From: a virus
DNA: 26,797 bases
Direction: 5' to 3' (one strand)
IMG/VR virus record: IMGVR_UViG_3300028829_005743
Span: 1 to 26,797 of that record
Shown piece by piece: positions 7,558 to 15,971 of this stretch (its first letter is position 1; each line of letters begins with the position of its first letter). The notes below the pieces were generated by a model that was given only the letters and a program-made list of their open reading frames with translations, was not told the DNA's origin and did not search any database. Both the position numbers and the translations under genes were made by a program.

Positions 7558-9859
7558 TATAAAGGTAAAACGACACAACGCAAATAAACCTGTCGTGGTT
7601 TATTCGGGAAGCATGATTCAACAAAATCATGGTGAAAAACCAGTCGGTCATGGATATGTTATGTGGGACATTCCAAACAGAACACATACCCACCACGAAG
7701 TCCAAAACGATTATGGGTATTATACAATAGAAGTTCGTGACGGAAAGTGTGTAAGTGATTTAAGTCAACTTCCAAAAAAAGCAAGATTGCGTGTAAAGGT
7801 ATTTAACACAACTGCAACGGAAACTAAAGAAATCATTGCTGAAATTCGCAAGCAAACCAACATTACAGATTTAAATGTAACACGATGTGACGCAATATCA
7901 GAAGCAAAGAAGTATGATCGTGACAACAAATTTGACTTTGGTGATATATCGTTAGTTCAGGTTCAGAATAATTTGATAGAAGATTATTTAAGACGTAATT
8001 TTGTGGTGGAGGATGAACAAGTTAAAACCGCACTTGATATAAACAAAGAAATAAACGAAAAACTCATAATAAAAGAAACACTTAGAAATTGTATTTGGAA
8101 ACCAAAGAAATTTGAGTTTGGAAATATGTTTAGTTACGGAGACGGTAACATTGTTGACTTTTCTAATATGAAAAGTGTTATGGGATTGTTCGCATCTAAT
8201 GCAAGTGGTAAAAGTAGTGTTATGAGTGCTTTGAGTTTCTGTCTGTTTGACAAATGTGATCGTGCATTCAAAGCTGCTCATGTACTGAACACACAAACAG
8301 ATTCCTTTTACTGTAAATTAAATTTTGAAATATCGGGAGTAAACTATTACATAGATAGAACTGCAACTACTAAAAAAAATGGAGATGTTACCGTTGTTGT
8401 TGATTTCTGGAAGTTAGATGAAGATGGTCAACAATTATCTTTGAACGGAGAACAGCGGGCGGGAACAAATGCAGCTATTCGTGATCATGTTGGTTCGTAT
8501 GATGACTTTGTTCTTACTGCACTTAGTTTGCAAAATAACAATGCGATTTTTATAGACAAAAGTCAAAGTGAAAGAAAGGATTTGCTTGCTCAGTTCATGG
8601 GCATTGATACATTTGATCAACTACATTCAACTGCATCTGAAGACATCAAAGAAATTAATGCTTTGTTGAAACGATTTAATCGTGAAGATTTTGATGAAAC
8701 ATTATCCGATATCCAAGAAAAACTTGAAGATGTTAAAACTAGATACACAGAACAAGATAGTAAAACTAATGTGGCACTACTTGAACAGAAACGTTTCAAT
8801 AAACAACTATCAGATAAAAATTCTCAATTCAAGAATTGTTCTTTTGACGAATCATCGGTGGACATAGATAAACTTGAGTTTAATAAAAAGAACTTACACG
8901 AACGACTAGATGTTGCTAAAGAAAATAGAAACGATGAATCTGATAGAAAAAAACAATTAGTAACGAACAGAAAAACTAAATCAACCGAATTATCCTCACT
9001 TGATGGTACAGAAGAAAAGTATGTTAAAGTTCTAGCAATCCGTGAAGAAATAACAACCGTTGAAAAAGACTTAGCAGTTCTTCGTACATCTGTAAATGCT
9101 AAATTAGACAAACTCAAACACTACGATAGTCACAAATATGATCCTAAGTGTAAGTTTTGTGTAACTAATTCTAAAAATCTTATAGAAAGTGCTTCACAAA
9201 CAAAAGAAGAACTTGATAAAGATAAAGCAGCTGCTGATGATCTTGTAACACAAAAAAATGAATTGTTAAAAATATTAGATGAATGTAAAGATGTTGAATC
9301 CAATTATGAAAAACTCGGTGAGTTAAAATCTACGACAACTCATCTTACCTATGAAATTAACGAAGCAGATTCTAAGGTTCTCGCACTATCTAGTATGATA
9401 GAATCGTTGGAAAAGGATATTGTTATTAACGATAAAAATATAGAATCATATTACGAATGCAAGGACATCATAGAGTTTAATAAAAAACTACAATTGGATG
9501 TAGATAAAATTCAGAACGAGTTAATCAACATAAACGCTATAGCAAATAATGAAACAGAAAAACTTCAAACTTTATTTGGTGAAGTAAAAATTGTTGAAAA
9601 AGAACACGAAGACATTTTGGCATCTATCGAAGAAGCAAAAGGTTACGAACGAAAAAAACGTGGTTACGAATTATATCTTGATGCAGTAAAACGAGATGGT
9701 ATTTCATATGAACTTATATCCAAGACAATTCCAAGCATTGAAAGTGAAGTTAATAATATTCTTTCTCAAATCGTTGATTTTGGAATGCAACTTGAAATGG
9801 ACGGAAAACATATCTATTCAAAGATTACATATGAAGATCGTCATATTAGAAATGTGTAG
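7538..9859 (+). CDS. gp47 C-terminal part fused to SbcC/gp46-like ATPase (frameshifted before the ABC signature)
   Basis: 773 residues. Residues 12-180 are the missing C-terminal part of the SbcD/gp47 nuclease (VVVYSGSMIQQNHGE, then WDIPNRTHTHHEVQNDYGYY). From about 187 it continues in frame into the SbcC/gp46 ATPase: KKFEFGNMFSYGDGN, Walker A LFASNASGKSS (K225), Q-loop region LTALSLQNNNAIFID, a long coiled coil, and a zinc hook CKFC (C538, C541). It stops at 9857 after TYEDRHIRNV, just before the ABC signature, which resumes in another frame at 9843-10133. Together the subunits would form an Mre11-Rad50-like complex that processes DNA ends for recombination-dependent replication. As written, this ORF cannot bind ATP productively because signature and Walker B are missing. 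The start is chosen at the ATG overlapping the glycosyltransferase stop. Confidence 0.85.
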   Translation: MEDKEEYIKVKRHNANKPVVVYSGSMIQQNHGEKPVGHGYVMWDIPNRTHTHHEVQNDYGYYTIEVRDGKCVSDLSQLPKKARLRVKVFNTTATETKEIIAEIRKQTNITDLNVTRCDAISEAKKYDRDNKFDFGDISLVQVQNNLIEDYLRRNFVVEDEQVKTALDINKEINEKLIIKETLRNCIWKPKKFEFGNMFSYGDGNIVDFSNMKSVMGLFASNASGKSSVMSALSFCLFDKCDRAFKAAHVLNTQTDSFYCKLNFEISGVNYYIDRTATTKKNGDVTVVVDFWKLDEDGQQLSLNGEQRAGTNAAIRDHVGSYDDFVLTALSLQNNNAIFIDKSQSERKDLLAQFMGIDTFDQLHSTASEDIKEINALLKRFNREDFDETLSDIQEKLEDVKTRYTEQDSKTNVALLEQKRFNKQLSDKNSQFKNCSFDESSVDIDKLEFNKKNLHERLDVAKENRNDESDRKKQLVTNRKTKSTELSSLDGTEEKYVKVLAIREEITTVEKDLAVLRTSVNAKLDKLKHYDSHKYDPKCKFCVTNSKNLIESASQTKEELDKDKAAADDLVTQKNELLKILDECKDVESNYEKLGELKSTTTHLTYEINEADSKVLALSSMIESLEKDIVINDKNIESYYECKDIIEFNKKLQLDVDKIQNELININAIANNETEKLQTLFGEVKIVEKEHEDILASIEEAKGYERKKRGYELYLDAVKRDGISYELISKTIPSIESEVNNILSQIVDFGMQLEMDGKHIYSKITYEDRHIRNV

Positions 9860-10133
9860 TGGAATGGAACGATTTATCAGTAGTATCGCAATGCGAGTAG
9901 CACTTATCAACGTAAGTAGTTTACCACGTTCTAATTTCCTTGTTATTGATGAAGGATGGGGTTCGTTGGACGGAGACAACATAAGTAGTGTATTTAATCT
10001 GTTTACCTATTTAAAGGGGCAGTTTGAGTTCGTGATGGTTATTAGTCATTTGGACGTAATGAGAGATATGGTGGACGAAATTATTGAAATTCAAAAAGAA
10101 GGTTCTTTTAGTAAGATAAAATACACATCATAA
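9852..10133 (+). CDS. SbcC/gp46-like ATPase, C-terminal fragment after a frameshift
   Basis: This reading frame carries the final part of the Rad50-like ATPase: ABC signature LEMCSGMERFISS, Walker B NFLVIDEGWGSLD with the D-loop, and a switch-like VISHLD. Homology begins near 9846, in the +1 frame relative to the upstream ORF. The frame is open from 9696, but the earlier part is an out-of-frame shadow. The ATG at 9852 could permit separate translation, but no ribosome binding site is evident. Joining the frames requires a +1 shift at or just before 9845; family members usually have about two more residues (WP-like) between the DxH and LE positions, so a small deletion is likely. It could be a sequencing error, a true lesion, or less likely programmed frameshifting. 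Confidence 0.75.
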   Translation: MCSGMERFISSIAMRVALINVSSLPRSNFLVIDEGWGSLDGDNISSVFNLFTYLKGQFEFVMVISHLDVMRDMVDEIIEIQKEGSFSKIKYTS

Positions 10134-10147
10134 AACATATTTAGATA

Positions 10148-10156
10148 TATATTTAT
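10148..10156 (+). promoter_or_regulatory. TATATTTAT element before the kinase operon
   Basis: An exact TATATTTAT lies 20 bases upstream of the ATG at 10177, in the short gap after the nuclease genes. The same word appears in the gaps before terminase, before the 288-residue gene and before scaffold. It resembles the A/T-only late promoters of T4-like phages in composition, but is not the T4 consensus TATAAATA. Promoter function is inferred. Confidence 0.35.
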
Positions 10157-10176
10157 TATGTACCTGAAGTGTATTT

Positions 10177-11226
10177 ATGAGCAATTCCGAAGAAAATCAA
10201 GAAGTCCAAGAAGAAAGTCTTATCAAGGCTGGTCTTCGTAAAGGATACTTTACTCTTGTAGAAGGAGTATATGATCCTGGTATTTTAAAGGCTGTATTTT
10301 TAGCAGGAGGACCTGGATCAGGAAAATCTGCAACTGTTAATACTTTGTTTGATCTAGCTCCTCCCACCAAAAATCTATCACCAAGTGGATTAAAGGTAGT
10401 TAATAGTGATCCTGCATTTGAAATACTTCTTAAAAAAGCAGGATACGATTTAAATCTTGCTAAAATGGATGATAAAACATTTCAAACTGTTACAAGTGAT
10501 GATCCAAATAGTATACGTTCTCGGGCAAAAAAAATAATGCTTAAACAATTTGAGTTATTCAAAGAAGGTCGTCTTGGGGTCATTGTTGACGGAACTGGTG
10601 ATAATTACGATAAAATATCAAAACAAAAGAAAGTTTTAGAAAAACTTGGTTATGATTGTTATATGGTATTTGTAAATACATCACTTGATGTTGCTCAACA
10701 AAGAAATGCGGCCCGTGAACGAAAATTGAAACGATCATTAGTTAAGAATATTTGGACAGACGTTCAAAAAAATCTTGGAGCATTTCAAAATACATTCGGA
10801 AAAAACTTTGTAATTATTGACAATTCCGAAGATACACGAAGTAAAACTAAACCAGGAAGATTAGATTTAGTTCCTCATGTATTAAAAGCAACTGCACGTT
10901 TTATATCAAAACCTATTCGTAATCCTATTGGAAAAAAATGGATTAAAATGATGATGGCACATGATAAAATGACTAAAAGTGGTGATAAACGAAACCAAGT
11001 AAACGAAGAACTTGATATGGTATCTATGGAAAGTGTTGTATTACCGATGGATTTAGAACGACATTTAAGTCGTTCAATTCATGTTATCAACAAGTTCAAG
11101 TTAAATGAAAAAAGAAATCTTGCGGTGTTATCTAGATTAGTAGAAAGTTTAAATCTTAGTAGAAATCAAATGGTGAAGTACTTCCATCACATTAGAACTT
11201 TGAAATTCAAAGGAGAACAAGACTAA
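10177..11226 (+). CDS. P-loop kinase of the zeta-toxin/polynucleotide-kinase type
   Basis: 349 residues. A clear Walker A is seen in AVFLAGGPGSGKSATVN (about residues 39-55), followed by KVVNSDPAFE, a DGTGDNYDKISKQKKVLEKL segment matching the zeta/PNK-like fold, and VFVNTSLDVAQQRNAARER, which looks like the Arg-rich lid. The C-terminal 100 residues form an additional helical domain with no known motif (MVSMESVVLPMDLERHLSRS). Kinases of this superfamily phosphorylate nucleotides, nucleic-acid 5' ends or UDP-sugars; the substrate here is not determined. I recall very similar proteins in marine T4-like phages beside the nucleotidyltransferase fusion, as here (12103-14619). The stop overlaps the next ATG (TAATG), so these genes form one operon. 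Confidence 0.75.
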   Translation: MSNSEENQEVQEESLIKAGLRKGYFTLVEGVYDPGILKAVFLAGGPGSGKSATVNTLFDLAPPTKNLSPSGLKVVNSDPAFEILLKKAGYDLNLAKMDDKTFQTVTSDDPNSIRSRAKKIMLKQFELFKEGRLGVIVDGTGDNYDKISKQKKVLEKLGYDCYMVFVNTSLDVAQQRNAARERKLKRSLVKNIWTDVQKNLGAFQNTFGKNFVIIDNSEDTRSKTKPGRLDLVPHVLKATARFISKPIRNPIGKKWIKMMMAHDKMTKSGDKRNQVNEELDMVSMESVVLPMDLERHLSRSIHVINKFKLNEKRNLAVLSRLVESLNLSRNQMVKYFHHIRTLKFKGEQD

Positions 11227-11576
11227 TGTTTGATAAACTCATAGACGAGCTAATCTCAGAAGATAAGTTAGGAGAAACCTGGCATCTTGAAATGGCTCCT
11301 ATTCACGCTCGTTACAGTTTTTCCTCAAAAAAACACGGAAATGAAAACTGGGCAACATCACTTGCAACTAAACTTACACAAAAAGAAAAAGACGATTTTA
11401 AGTTTATAGGAATATTTAGTGAAGGAGAAACGAGTGAAGGTCCTGTGGTTGATGGTTATGTCTTTCATTGTACCGATGATTATTTGAAAAGCGCACCTCA
11501 TATGCATCGTGATAAACGTAAAGCGTGTAAACGACATCTTAAAACAAACAAAGCAGAAGAATATCTTGAGGATTAA
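11226..11576 (+). CDS. Small unknown protein in the kinase/ligase operon
   Basis: 116 residues. A strong ribosome binding site, AGGAG at 11211-11215, sits 10 bases before the ATG, which overlaps the upstream stop. The N-terminus MFDKLIDELISEDKLGE is amphipathic and acidic. A conserved-looking His-rich part follows (WHLEMAPIHARYSF) and the C-terminal third is basic with His and Cys (HMHRDKRKACKRHLK). There is no signal or membrane segment. I do not recognise the family. Its position between the kinase and the nucleotidyltransferase-ligase gene suggests a shared function or simple co-expression, which the sequence cannot distinguish. Confidence 0.7.
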   Translation: MFDKLIDELISEDKLGETWHLEMAPIHARYSFSSKKHGNENWATSLATKLTQKEKDDFKFIGIFSEGETSEGPVVDGYVFHCTDDYLKSAPHMHRDKRKACKRHLKTNKAEEYLED

Positions 11577-11578
11577 GA

Positions 11579-12106
11579 ATGAGCATCAGCGAATATAAAA
11601 AATATAAAGATGATCCATTTTGGATGAAGTCAAAATATGACGGAGTATCTGGTGAACAAAACTTACCCATTCAACGCAGATTGCGTAAAGGTGAAGTAAA
11701 ATTTAAGAAGGGTGATGAAATACTTTATTATCCAAAAGGAAAAGTAATATTAGTAGGAAAAAAAGCAGAGCAAGCATACCGAGATTTTCAGGCAGCTGCT
11801 TCTGATGAAGATTTTTATATGTCTCAGTATGAGGAGTCCACCATGAAAAAAGAAACAAACGAAATTAAAATTACAAGTGATGAGTATAAAAAGGCAATCA
11901 ACTTTATGTCTGACTTACATTCAAGCATTCTAAAAGCAAAAGACAAAGTAATTAAGTTTTTACAAAGAAAAGGATTTGATGAAATGGCAGACGAACTTAT
12001 GGGTATGTCCAAAGGTGAGTTTAATAAATTCGTACAAAGACGAGTGTATGAACAAAAACTTCGTAAACAAATCCGCACTATATTGTCAGAAATGCTTAAT
12101 AAATGA
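11579..12106 (+). CDS. Conserved-looking phage protein, unknown function
   Basis: 175 residues, starting two bases after the previous stop. The N-terminal half is a small beta-rich domain with EYKKYKDDPFWMKSKYDG, RRLRKGEVKFKKGDEILYYP and VILVGKKAEQAYRDFQAA, which I recall in similar form from other T4-like marine phages. The C-terminal half is helical and basic, ending in KLRKQIRTILSEMLNK. That ending resembles the N-terminal helices shared by several head-module proteins further right in this window. The stop TGA overlaps the next ATG (ATGA), so it is coupled to the nucleotidyltransferase-ligase gene. There are no catalytic motifs to support an enzyme call. Confidence 0.7.
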   Translation: MSISEYKKYKDDPFWMKSKYDGVSGEQNLPIQRRLRKGEVKFKKGDEILYYPKGKVILVGKKAEQAYRDFQAAASDEDFYMSQYEESTMKKETNEIKITSDEYKKAINFMSDLHSSILKAKDKVIKFLQRKGFDEMADELMGMSKGEFNKFVQRRVYEQKLRKQIRTILSEMLNK

Positions 12107-14619
12107 ATGAAAGAATGTCAGAATTGCTATCTGAAGATTTAGCAACCTATATGGTTGACGATATCTTACAAGAAGCAAAAATTAAAAAAGTAATCGGCAT
12201 TTATCCAGGTAGATTTCAACCTGCTGGTATTCATCACTACAAAACATACAAGTGGTTAGATGGTAAGTTTGATAAAGCATATGTAGCAACAAGTGATAAA
12301 ACAGATTCTACAAAAAGTCCATTGAATTTTAAAGAAAAGAAAATGATATGGACAAAACACAAAGTAAAAAATGTTGTTAAGGTTAAGAATCCGTATGTGT
12401 GTGAAGAACTTTTAAAAAAATATGATCCCAATACAACTGCCGTAGTTTATATATTTGGTGAAAAAGATGCAGGTAGATTAAAAACAACAAAAGCAGATGG
12501 TTCTCCTGCTTACTATCAATCATACGAAGATAATAAAAACAATTTAAAACCATATGCTGAACATGGATATTTCATCGTTGCACCTCATGTAAGTATTAAA
12601 GTTCTAGGTAAAGAAGTAAGTGGAACCCGTATTCGTGATTTACTTGGAAGTCCTAAACACGACAAAATGACCAAAACCCGTGCATTTGAAGAATTGTTCG
12701 GATGGTATGATGAAAAAATATTTAAATACTTGACCGACAAGTTTGCAACTCTTTTTGAAAATGAAAAGTTATTTGAAAGTTTCTTGTATGAATATCCTAA
12801 GTTTGAAACATATATAGATAATATACCCGACTTACTAAATGAAATAAGTGCAATTGGTCCAATGGGAATAAATATGGTTGATGATGGTCCAAGTATGTTT
12901 TATCCTGGTAAGTCATATGAAGGATATACAAATAAACGAGCACAACAACTCGGATATGATCTACTTGACTATGTGGTAGGAAAGCACGGTTTAGGCAGAA
13001 ACGCAGACTACCGTGAATGGGGAAAGTATACCGGACCAGTACCTGCGGTTAGTTTTTATCCAGCAGGTGACATTGGTGCAAAGACTCCAATGAATCAAAT
13101 TGACACAGATGCATCAAAATCTGCTCACCAACAATGGGTTGGTTTTATCAACGGAGTTGCAGAAACTGCTGGTTACAAGTTGGTTGATTTCCTTGGTTCA
13201 GAAAAGTCAATACGAACCAAAGACGAACATGGAGACGAAGATGTTAGTGGGAATGTTATTGATACACAAAAGGCAGAAGATGGTGATGAAATAGATAAAG
13301 GAGTTGAGGGTCACGCTGTCAAAGAAAGTAAACTAATATCAGAAGGAGGTGCGGCTGGTCATATGAGTCATCCGTTTGATGATAAAGATTTAACTTTTGC
13401 GGATTTAAAGGAAATGATTCGTAGATCACTAGCAGGTGAACTTAATGTTGAGAAAGAAGTTACTGAAAAACTTGATGGTCAAAATTTAATGTTTTCTTGG
13501 AAAGATGGAAAGTTGGTCTCGGCGAGAAATCAAGGTCATTTGAAAAACGCAGGTGCTAATGCTCCAGATGTAACTGCATTTGAAAATATTTTTTCGGATC
13601 GTCCTGAGAACATTCGTGATGCGTTCGTAACAGCAGTTAAAGATTTAGAATCAGCAATTTCAAAGTTATCGGATGCACAAAAAAATAAAGTGTTTAAAGA
13701 AGGTGAACGATTTATGAACATAGAGGTTATGACACCTGCTACACAGAATGTTATTCCTCAAAATGTAGATATGTTAGTCTTCCACGGAACACAAGCATAC
13801 GATTCCGCAGGAAAACCAGTTTCAGTAGACTCTGATGGAAACGACATAACAAGTGAATTAAAAGATTCTGCTCGTATGCTAAGTGGAATGCTCAAACAAA
13901 TCAATGCAGATGTTCAAAGTCGTTATTCACTGAACGCACCTATTGTCGTGGAACTTCCTAAAAGTAAAACATTCGGAGATTCGTTTAAAAAGTATTCTGC
14001 GATGCTTGATAAACTCAAAAAAGAATTTAAATTAAAAGACAACGATAAAGTAATGAAGTATCACGATTCTTGGTGGAGAAATCTTTTGAATAAACAACAA
14101 AGCAAATTAAAAGAGATATTTCCATCAAAAGTATATGAAGCACTTATAGGTCGTTGGGCATATAATGACAAATCAAACAAAATTACAACGATACGAATGG
14201 ATTTATCTGAGCAACCCAAATTAAAAGATTGGGTAAACAAATTTGAAAAAGAAGATATCGTAAAACAATTTGAAGCAAATATGTGGCCATTTCAATTCAT
14301 CTTTTTGAAACTTGGAGCAGAAGTTCTTCAAAATGTAAAAGGATTTGTAGCAGCCGGTGGAAGTGATGATATAGCAAAAGCACTCGATGCACACACTAAA
14401 ACTTTAAAAGCAAAAAAGATTAGTTCGGTGGAATCTCCTGAAAAGTTCAAAAAAGATATTGCAAAACTTTTCAAAAATCTTGATAGATTAACTGCGATTG
14501 GTGGATCAAAAGTAATCGCACCAAGTGAGGGAGTTGTATTTCAATACAAAGGTGGAACATATAAACTTACTGGTACATTTGCTCCTATAAATCAAATTAT
14601 GGGAATAATGAGGTTTTAA
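12103..14619 (+). CDS. Cytidylyltransferase-like domain fused to a ligase-like covalent nucleotidyltransferase (DUF6267-like)
   Basis: 838 residues. Residues 29-185 form an NMNAT/cytidylyltransferase-like Rossmann domain: IGIYPGRFQPAGIHHYKTYK (H44/H45 at the HxGH position, with the first His replaced by Gly), KSPLNFKEKKMIW, VYIFGEKDAGRL and EVSGTRIRDLLG (the ISSTxxR-like motif). From about 430 a second domain shows the order expected of RNA/DNA ligase-like enzymes: motif I EKLDGQN (K456), a motif III-like NIEVM (E541), motif IV SEGVVF (E809) and motif V YKLTGTF (K821). The I-to-IV spacing is much larger than in classical ligases. I recall this C-terminal part as a phage domain of unknown function (DUF6267). 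Activity on NAD-like molecules or RNA ends is possible but inferred. It lies in one operon with the P-loop kinase. Confidence 0.75.
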   Translation: MNERMSELLSEDLATYMVDDILQEAKIKKVIGIYPGRFQPAGIHHYKTYKWLDGKFDKAYVATSDKTDSTKSPLNFKEKKMIWTKHKVKNVVKVKNPYVCEELLKKYDPNTTAVVYIFGEKDAGRLKTTKADGSPAYYQSYEDNKNNLKPYAEHGYFIVAPHVSIKVLGKEVSGTRIRDLLGSPKHDKMTKTRAFEELFGWYDEKIFKYLTDKFATLFENEKLFESFLYEYPKFETYIDNIPDLLNEISAIGPMGINMVDDGPSMFYPGKSYEGYTNKRAQQLGYDLLDYVVGKHGLGRNADYREWGKYTGPVPAVSFYPAGDIGAKTPMNQIDTDASKSAHQQWVGFINGVAETAGYKLVDFLGSEKSIRTKDEHGDEDVSGNVIDTQKAEDGDEIDKGVEGHAVKESKLISEGGAAGHMSHPFDDKDLTFADLKEMIRRSLAGELNVEKEVTEKLDGQNLMFSWKDGKLVSARNQGHLKNAGANAPDVTAFENIFSDRPENIRDAFVTAVKDLESAISKLSDAQKNKVFKEGERFMNIEVMTPATQNVIPQNVDMLVFHGTQAYDSAGKPVSVDSDGNDITSELKDSARMLSGMLKQINADVQSRYSLNAPIVVELPKSKTFGDSFKKYSAMLDKLKKEFKLKDNDKVMKYHDSWWRNLLNKQQSKLKEIFPSKVYEALIGRWAYNDKSNKITTIRMDLSEQPKLKDWVNKFEKEDIVKQFEANMWPFQFIFLKLGAEVLQNVKGFVAAGGSDDIAKALDAHTKTLKAKKISSVESPEKFKKDIAKLFKNLDRLTAIGGSKVIAPSEGVVFQYKGGTYKLTGTFAPINQIMGIMRF

Positions 14620-14620
14620 C

Positions 14621-15472
14621 ATGGATCATCAACATGAAAGAAAGTTGTCAATTGCATCTAGACGAAAAATGGCAAGAGCTGCCAAACGTACTGCAAAAAA
14701 ACGACAACTTAAAAAGAAACTTTTGGCAAAACGACCAAAATCTCCTGAAAAGTTAAAAAATACTGCAAAGAAGGCTGCAAAAAATGTGTTGGTAAAAAAG
14801 TTAACTGGAGGTAAATCCTACTCAGATTTAAGTATTAGTCAAAAACAAACTATTGATAATAAATTGAAACCTGCTATTATTGCAAAAGTTGCAAAGAAGT
14901 TGCTACCAAAGGTGAAAGCAAAAGAAAAAGAAAGACTTAAACGAATGAGACAAAAACCACAAAACGAAGAATTTGGTATCAGCAAACACAAAATCGGTGG
15001 AGGAGAAATGAATGTGTCGGGTGTTAAACAAAATGGAAATGTAGAACCTTTAAAATTTGATAACGCAGATGATGCTAAAAAACACTCAAAACAAGTCGGT
15101 GGTAAAATAATTCAGGATCAAGATGGTACTTATTATGTAGAATTTACAAAAATAGATGGACCTGTTGATGAGGATTTTAAAATGGAAGATACAGAAAACG
15201 AAGAAAATAAAAAAGAGTTAAAAGCAATGCTTGATATAGCAAAAATGTTGAGTGATAAAAGCCCATACTTTAAGGGTCGTGGCAGTAAAAAAGAATATAT
15301 CAAAATGCTTGTTCATAAAATACGAAAGTTGTCGGAATCAAAAAAGAAAAAGTTTATGTCTAAGATGGATGCATATAAAAAAGTTCGTAAAGAAACATTG
15401 CCTAAAAGTAGACCAATGAAGAGTAAAAAGTCATATGATAGAAAAGATTTTAAAAAAGGGAAATATGACTAA
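14621..15472 (+). CDS. Lys-rich, probably nucleic-acid-binding virion protein
   Basis: 283 residues, starting one base after the preceding stop. The first 115 residues are strongly basic and helical (SRRKMARAAKRTAKKRQLKK, AKKAAKNVLVKKLTGGKSYS, AKEKERLKRMRQK). A small mixed domain follows (about 125-185, NADDAKKHSKQVGGKIIQD then DGTYYVEF), then an acidic linker and another Lys-rich tail (SKSYDRKDFKKGKYD-type composition). I recall the basic N-terminal part as conserved in marine T4-like phages. The charge suggests DNA binding, for example as an internal head protein packaged with the genome. No enzymatic motif is visible. The end is followed by a gap of about 60 bases before the next start. 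Confidence 0.75.
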   Translation: MDHQHERKLSIASRRKMARAAKRTAKKRQLKKKLLAKRPKSPEKLKNTAKKAAKNVLVKKLTGGKSYSDLSISQKQTIDNKLKPAIIAKVAKKLLPKVKAKEKERLKRMRQKPQNEEFGISKHKIGGGEMNVSGVKQNGNVEPLKFDNADDAKKHSKQVGGKIIQDQDGTYYVEFTKIDGPVDEDFKMEDTENEENKKELKAMLDIAKMLSDKSPYFKGRGSKKEYIKMLVHKIRKLSESKKKKFMSKMDAYKKVRKETLPKSRPMKSKKSYDRKDFKKGKYD

Positions 15473-15531
15473 AACTGAATTCCCTCGGATACATAACTAA
15501 ATATATACATTGATTGAATAGGGAGCATAAT

Positions 15532-15933
15532 ATGATCAAGTTGAATGGCAATGTTTATTTGACAGAGATGGAGATAGAACGCATAGTGACTGATACATCA
15601 ACACAATTTAGAACTTCACATCGTGCTATTTTACCAAAACAAGTAACATATTTAGACAGAGAATTTGTAGAAGCAATACACAATGAAGCAAAAAATGTAA
15701 CATTGTCAGTGTTTTATTTATATGGATATGGAGAAAATTACGCAGCTGTTAACAAAATAGCAAAAGCAATTGTAGATAGATTTAGAAAAATAGAAGAGTG
15801 TTGTAGTAAACTATATTTTATGCAGTACGACTTAACGGATTCTCAACGCAAAAAGCACAGAAATCAATATGAAAACTTTTTGATAAATGTTTTTTTAGAA
15901 GAATGTATATTAAATTTTAAAAAGTTATCATAG
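15532..15933 (+). CDS. Small unknown phage protein
   Basis: 133 residues from the ATG at 15532, chosen because GGGAG (15521-15525) lies six bases upstream; an upstream in-frame TTG at 15514 has no such support. The protein is mixed alpha/beta with MIKLNGNVYLTEMEIERIV at the start and a helical C-terminal part containing a Cys pair (KIEECCSKLYFM) and one further Cys. There is no signal peptide or transmembrane segment. I do not recognise a family. It ends three bases before a host-type promoter. Confidence 0.7.
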   Translation: MIKLNGNVYLTEMEIERIVTDTSTQFRTSHRAILPKQVTYLDREFVEAIHNEAKNVTLSVFYLYGYGENYAAVNKIAKAIVDRFRKIEECCSKLYFMQYDLTDSQRKKHRNQYENFLINVFLEECILNFKKLS

Positions 15934-15936
15934 TAT

Positions 15937-15964
15937 TTGACAAAATCGTAAAAAAGTGTAATAT
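15937..15964 (+). promoter_or_regulatory. Sigma70-type promoter, TTGACA-16-TAATAT
   Basis: A perfect -35 box TTGACA (15937-15942) is separated by 16 bases from a -10-like TAATAT (15959-15964). The expected transcription start is about 15971, immediately before the ATG at 15972, so the transcript may be leaderless or nearly so. It drives a single gene ending in a strong terminator (16597-16625). The boxes are seen; activity is inferred. Confidence 0.6.
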
Positions 15965-15971
15965 TACTATT

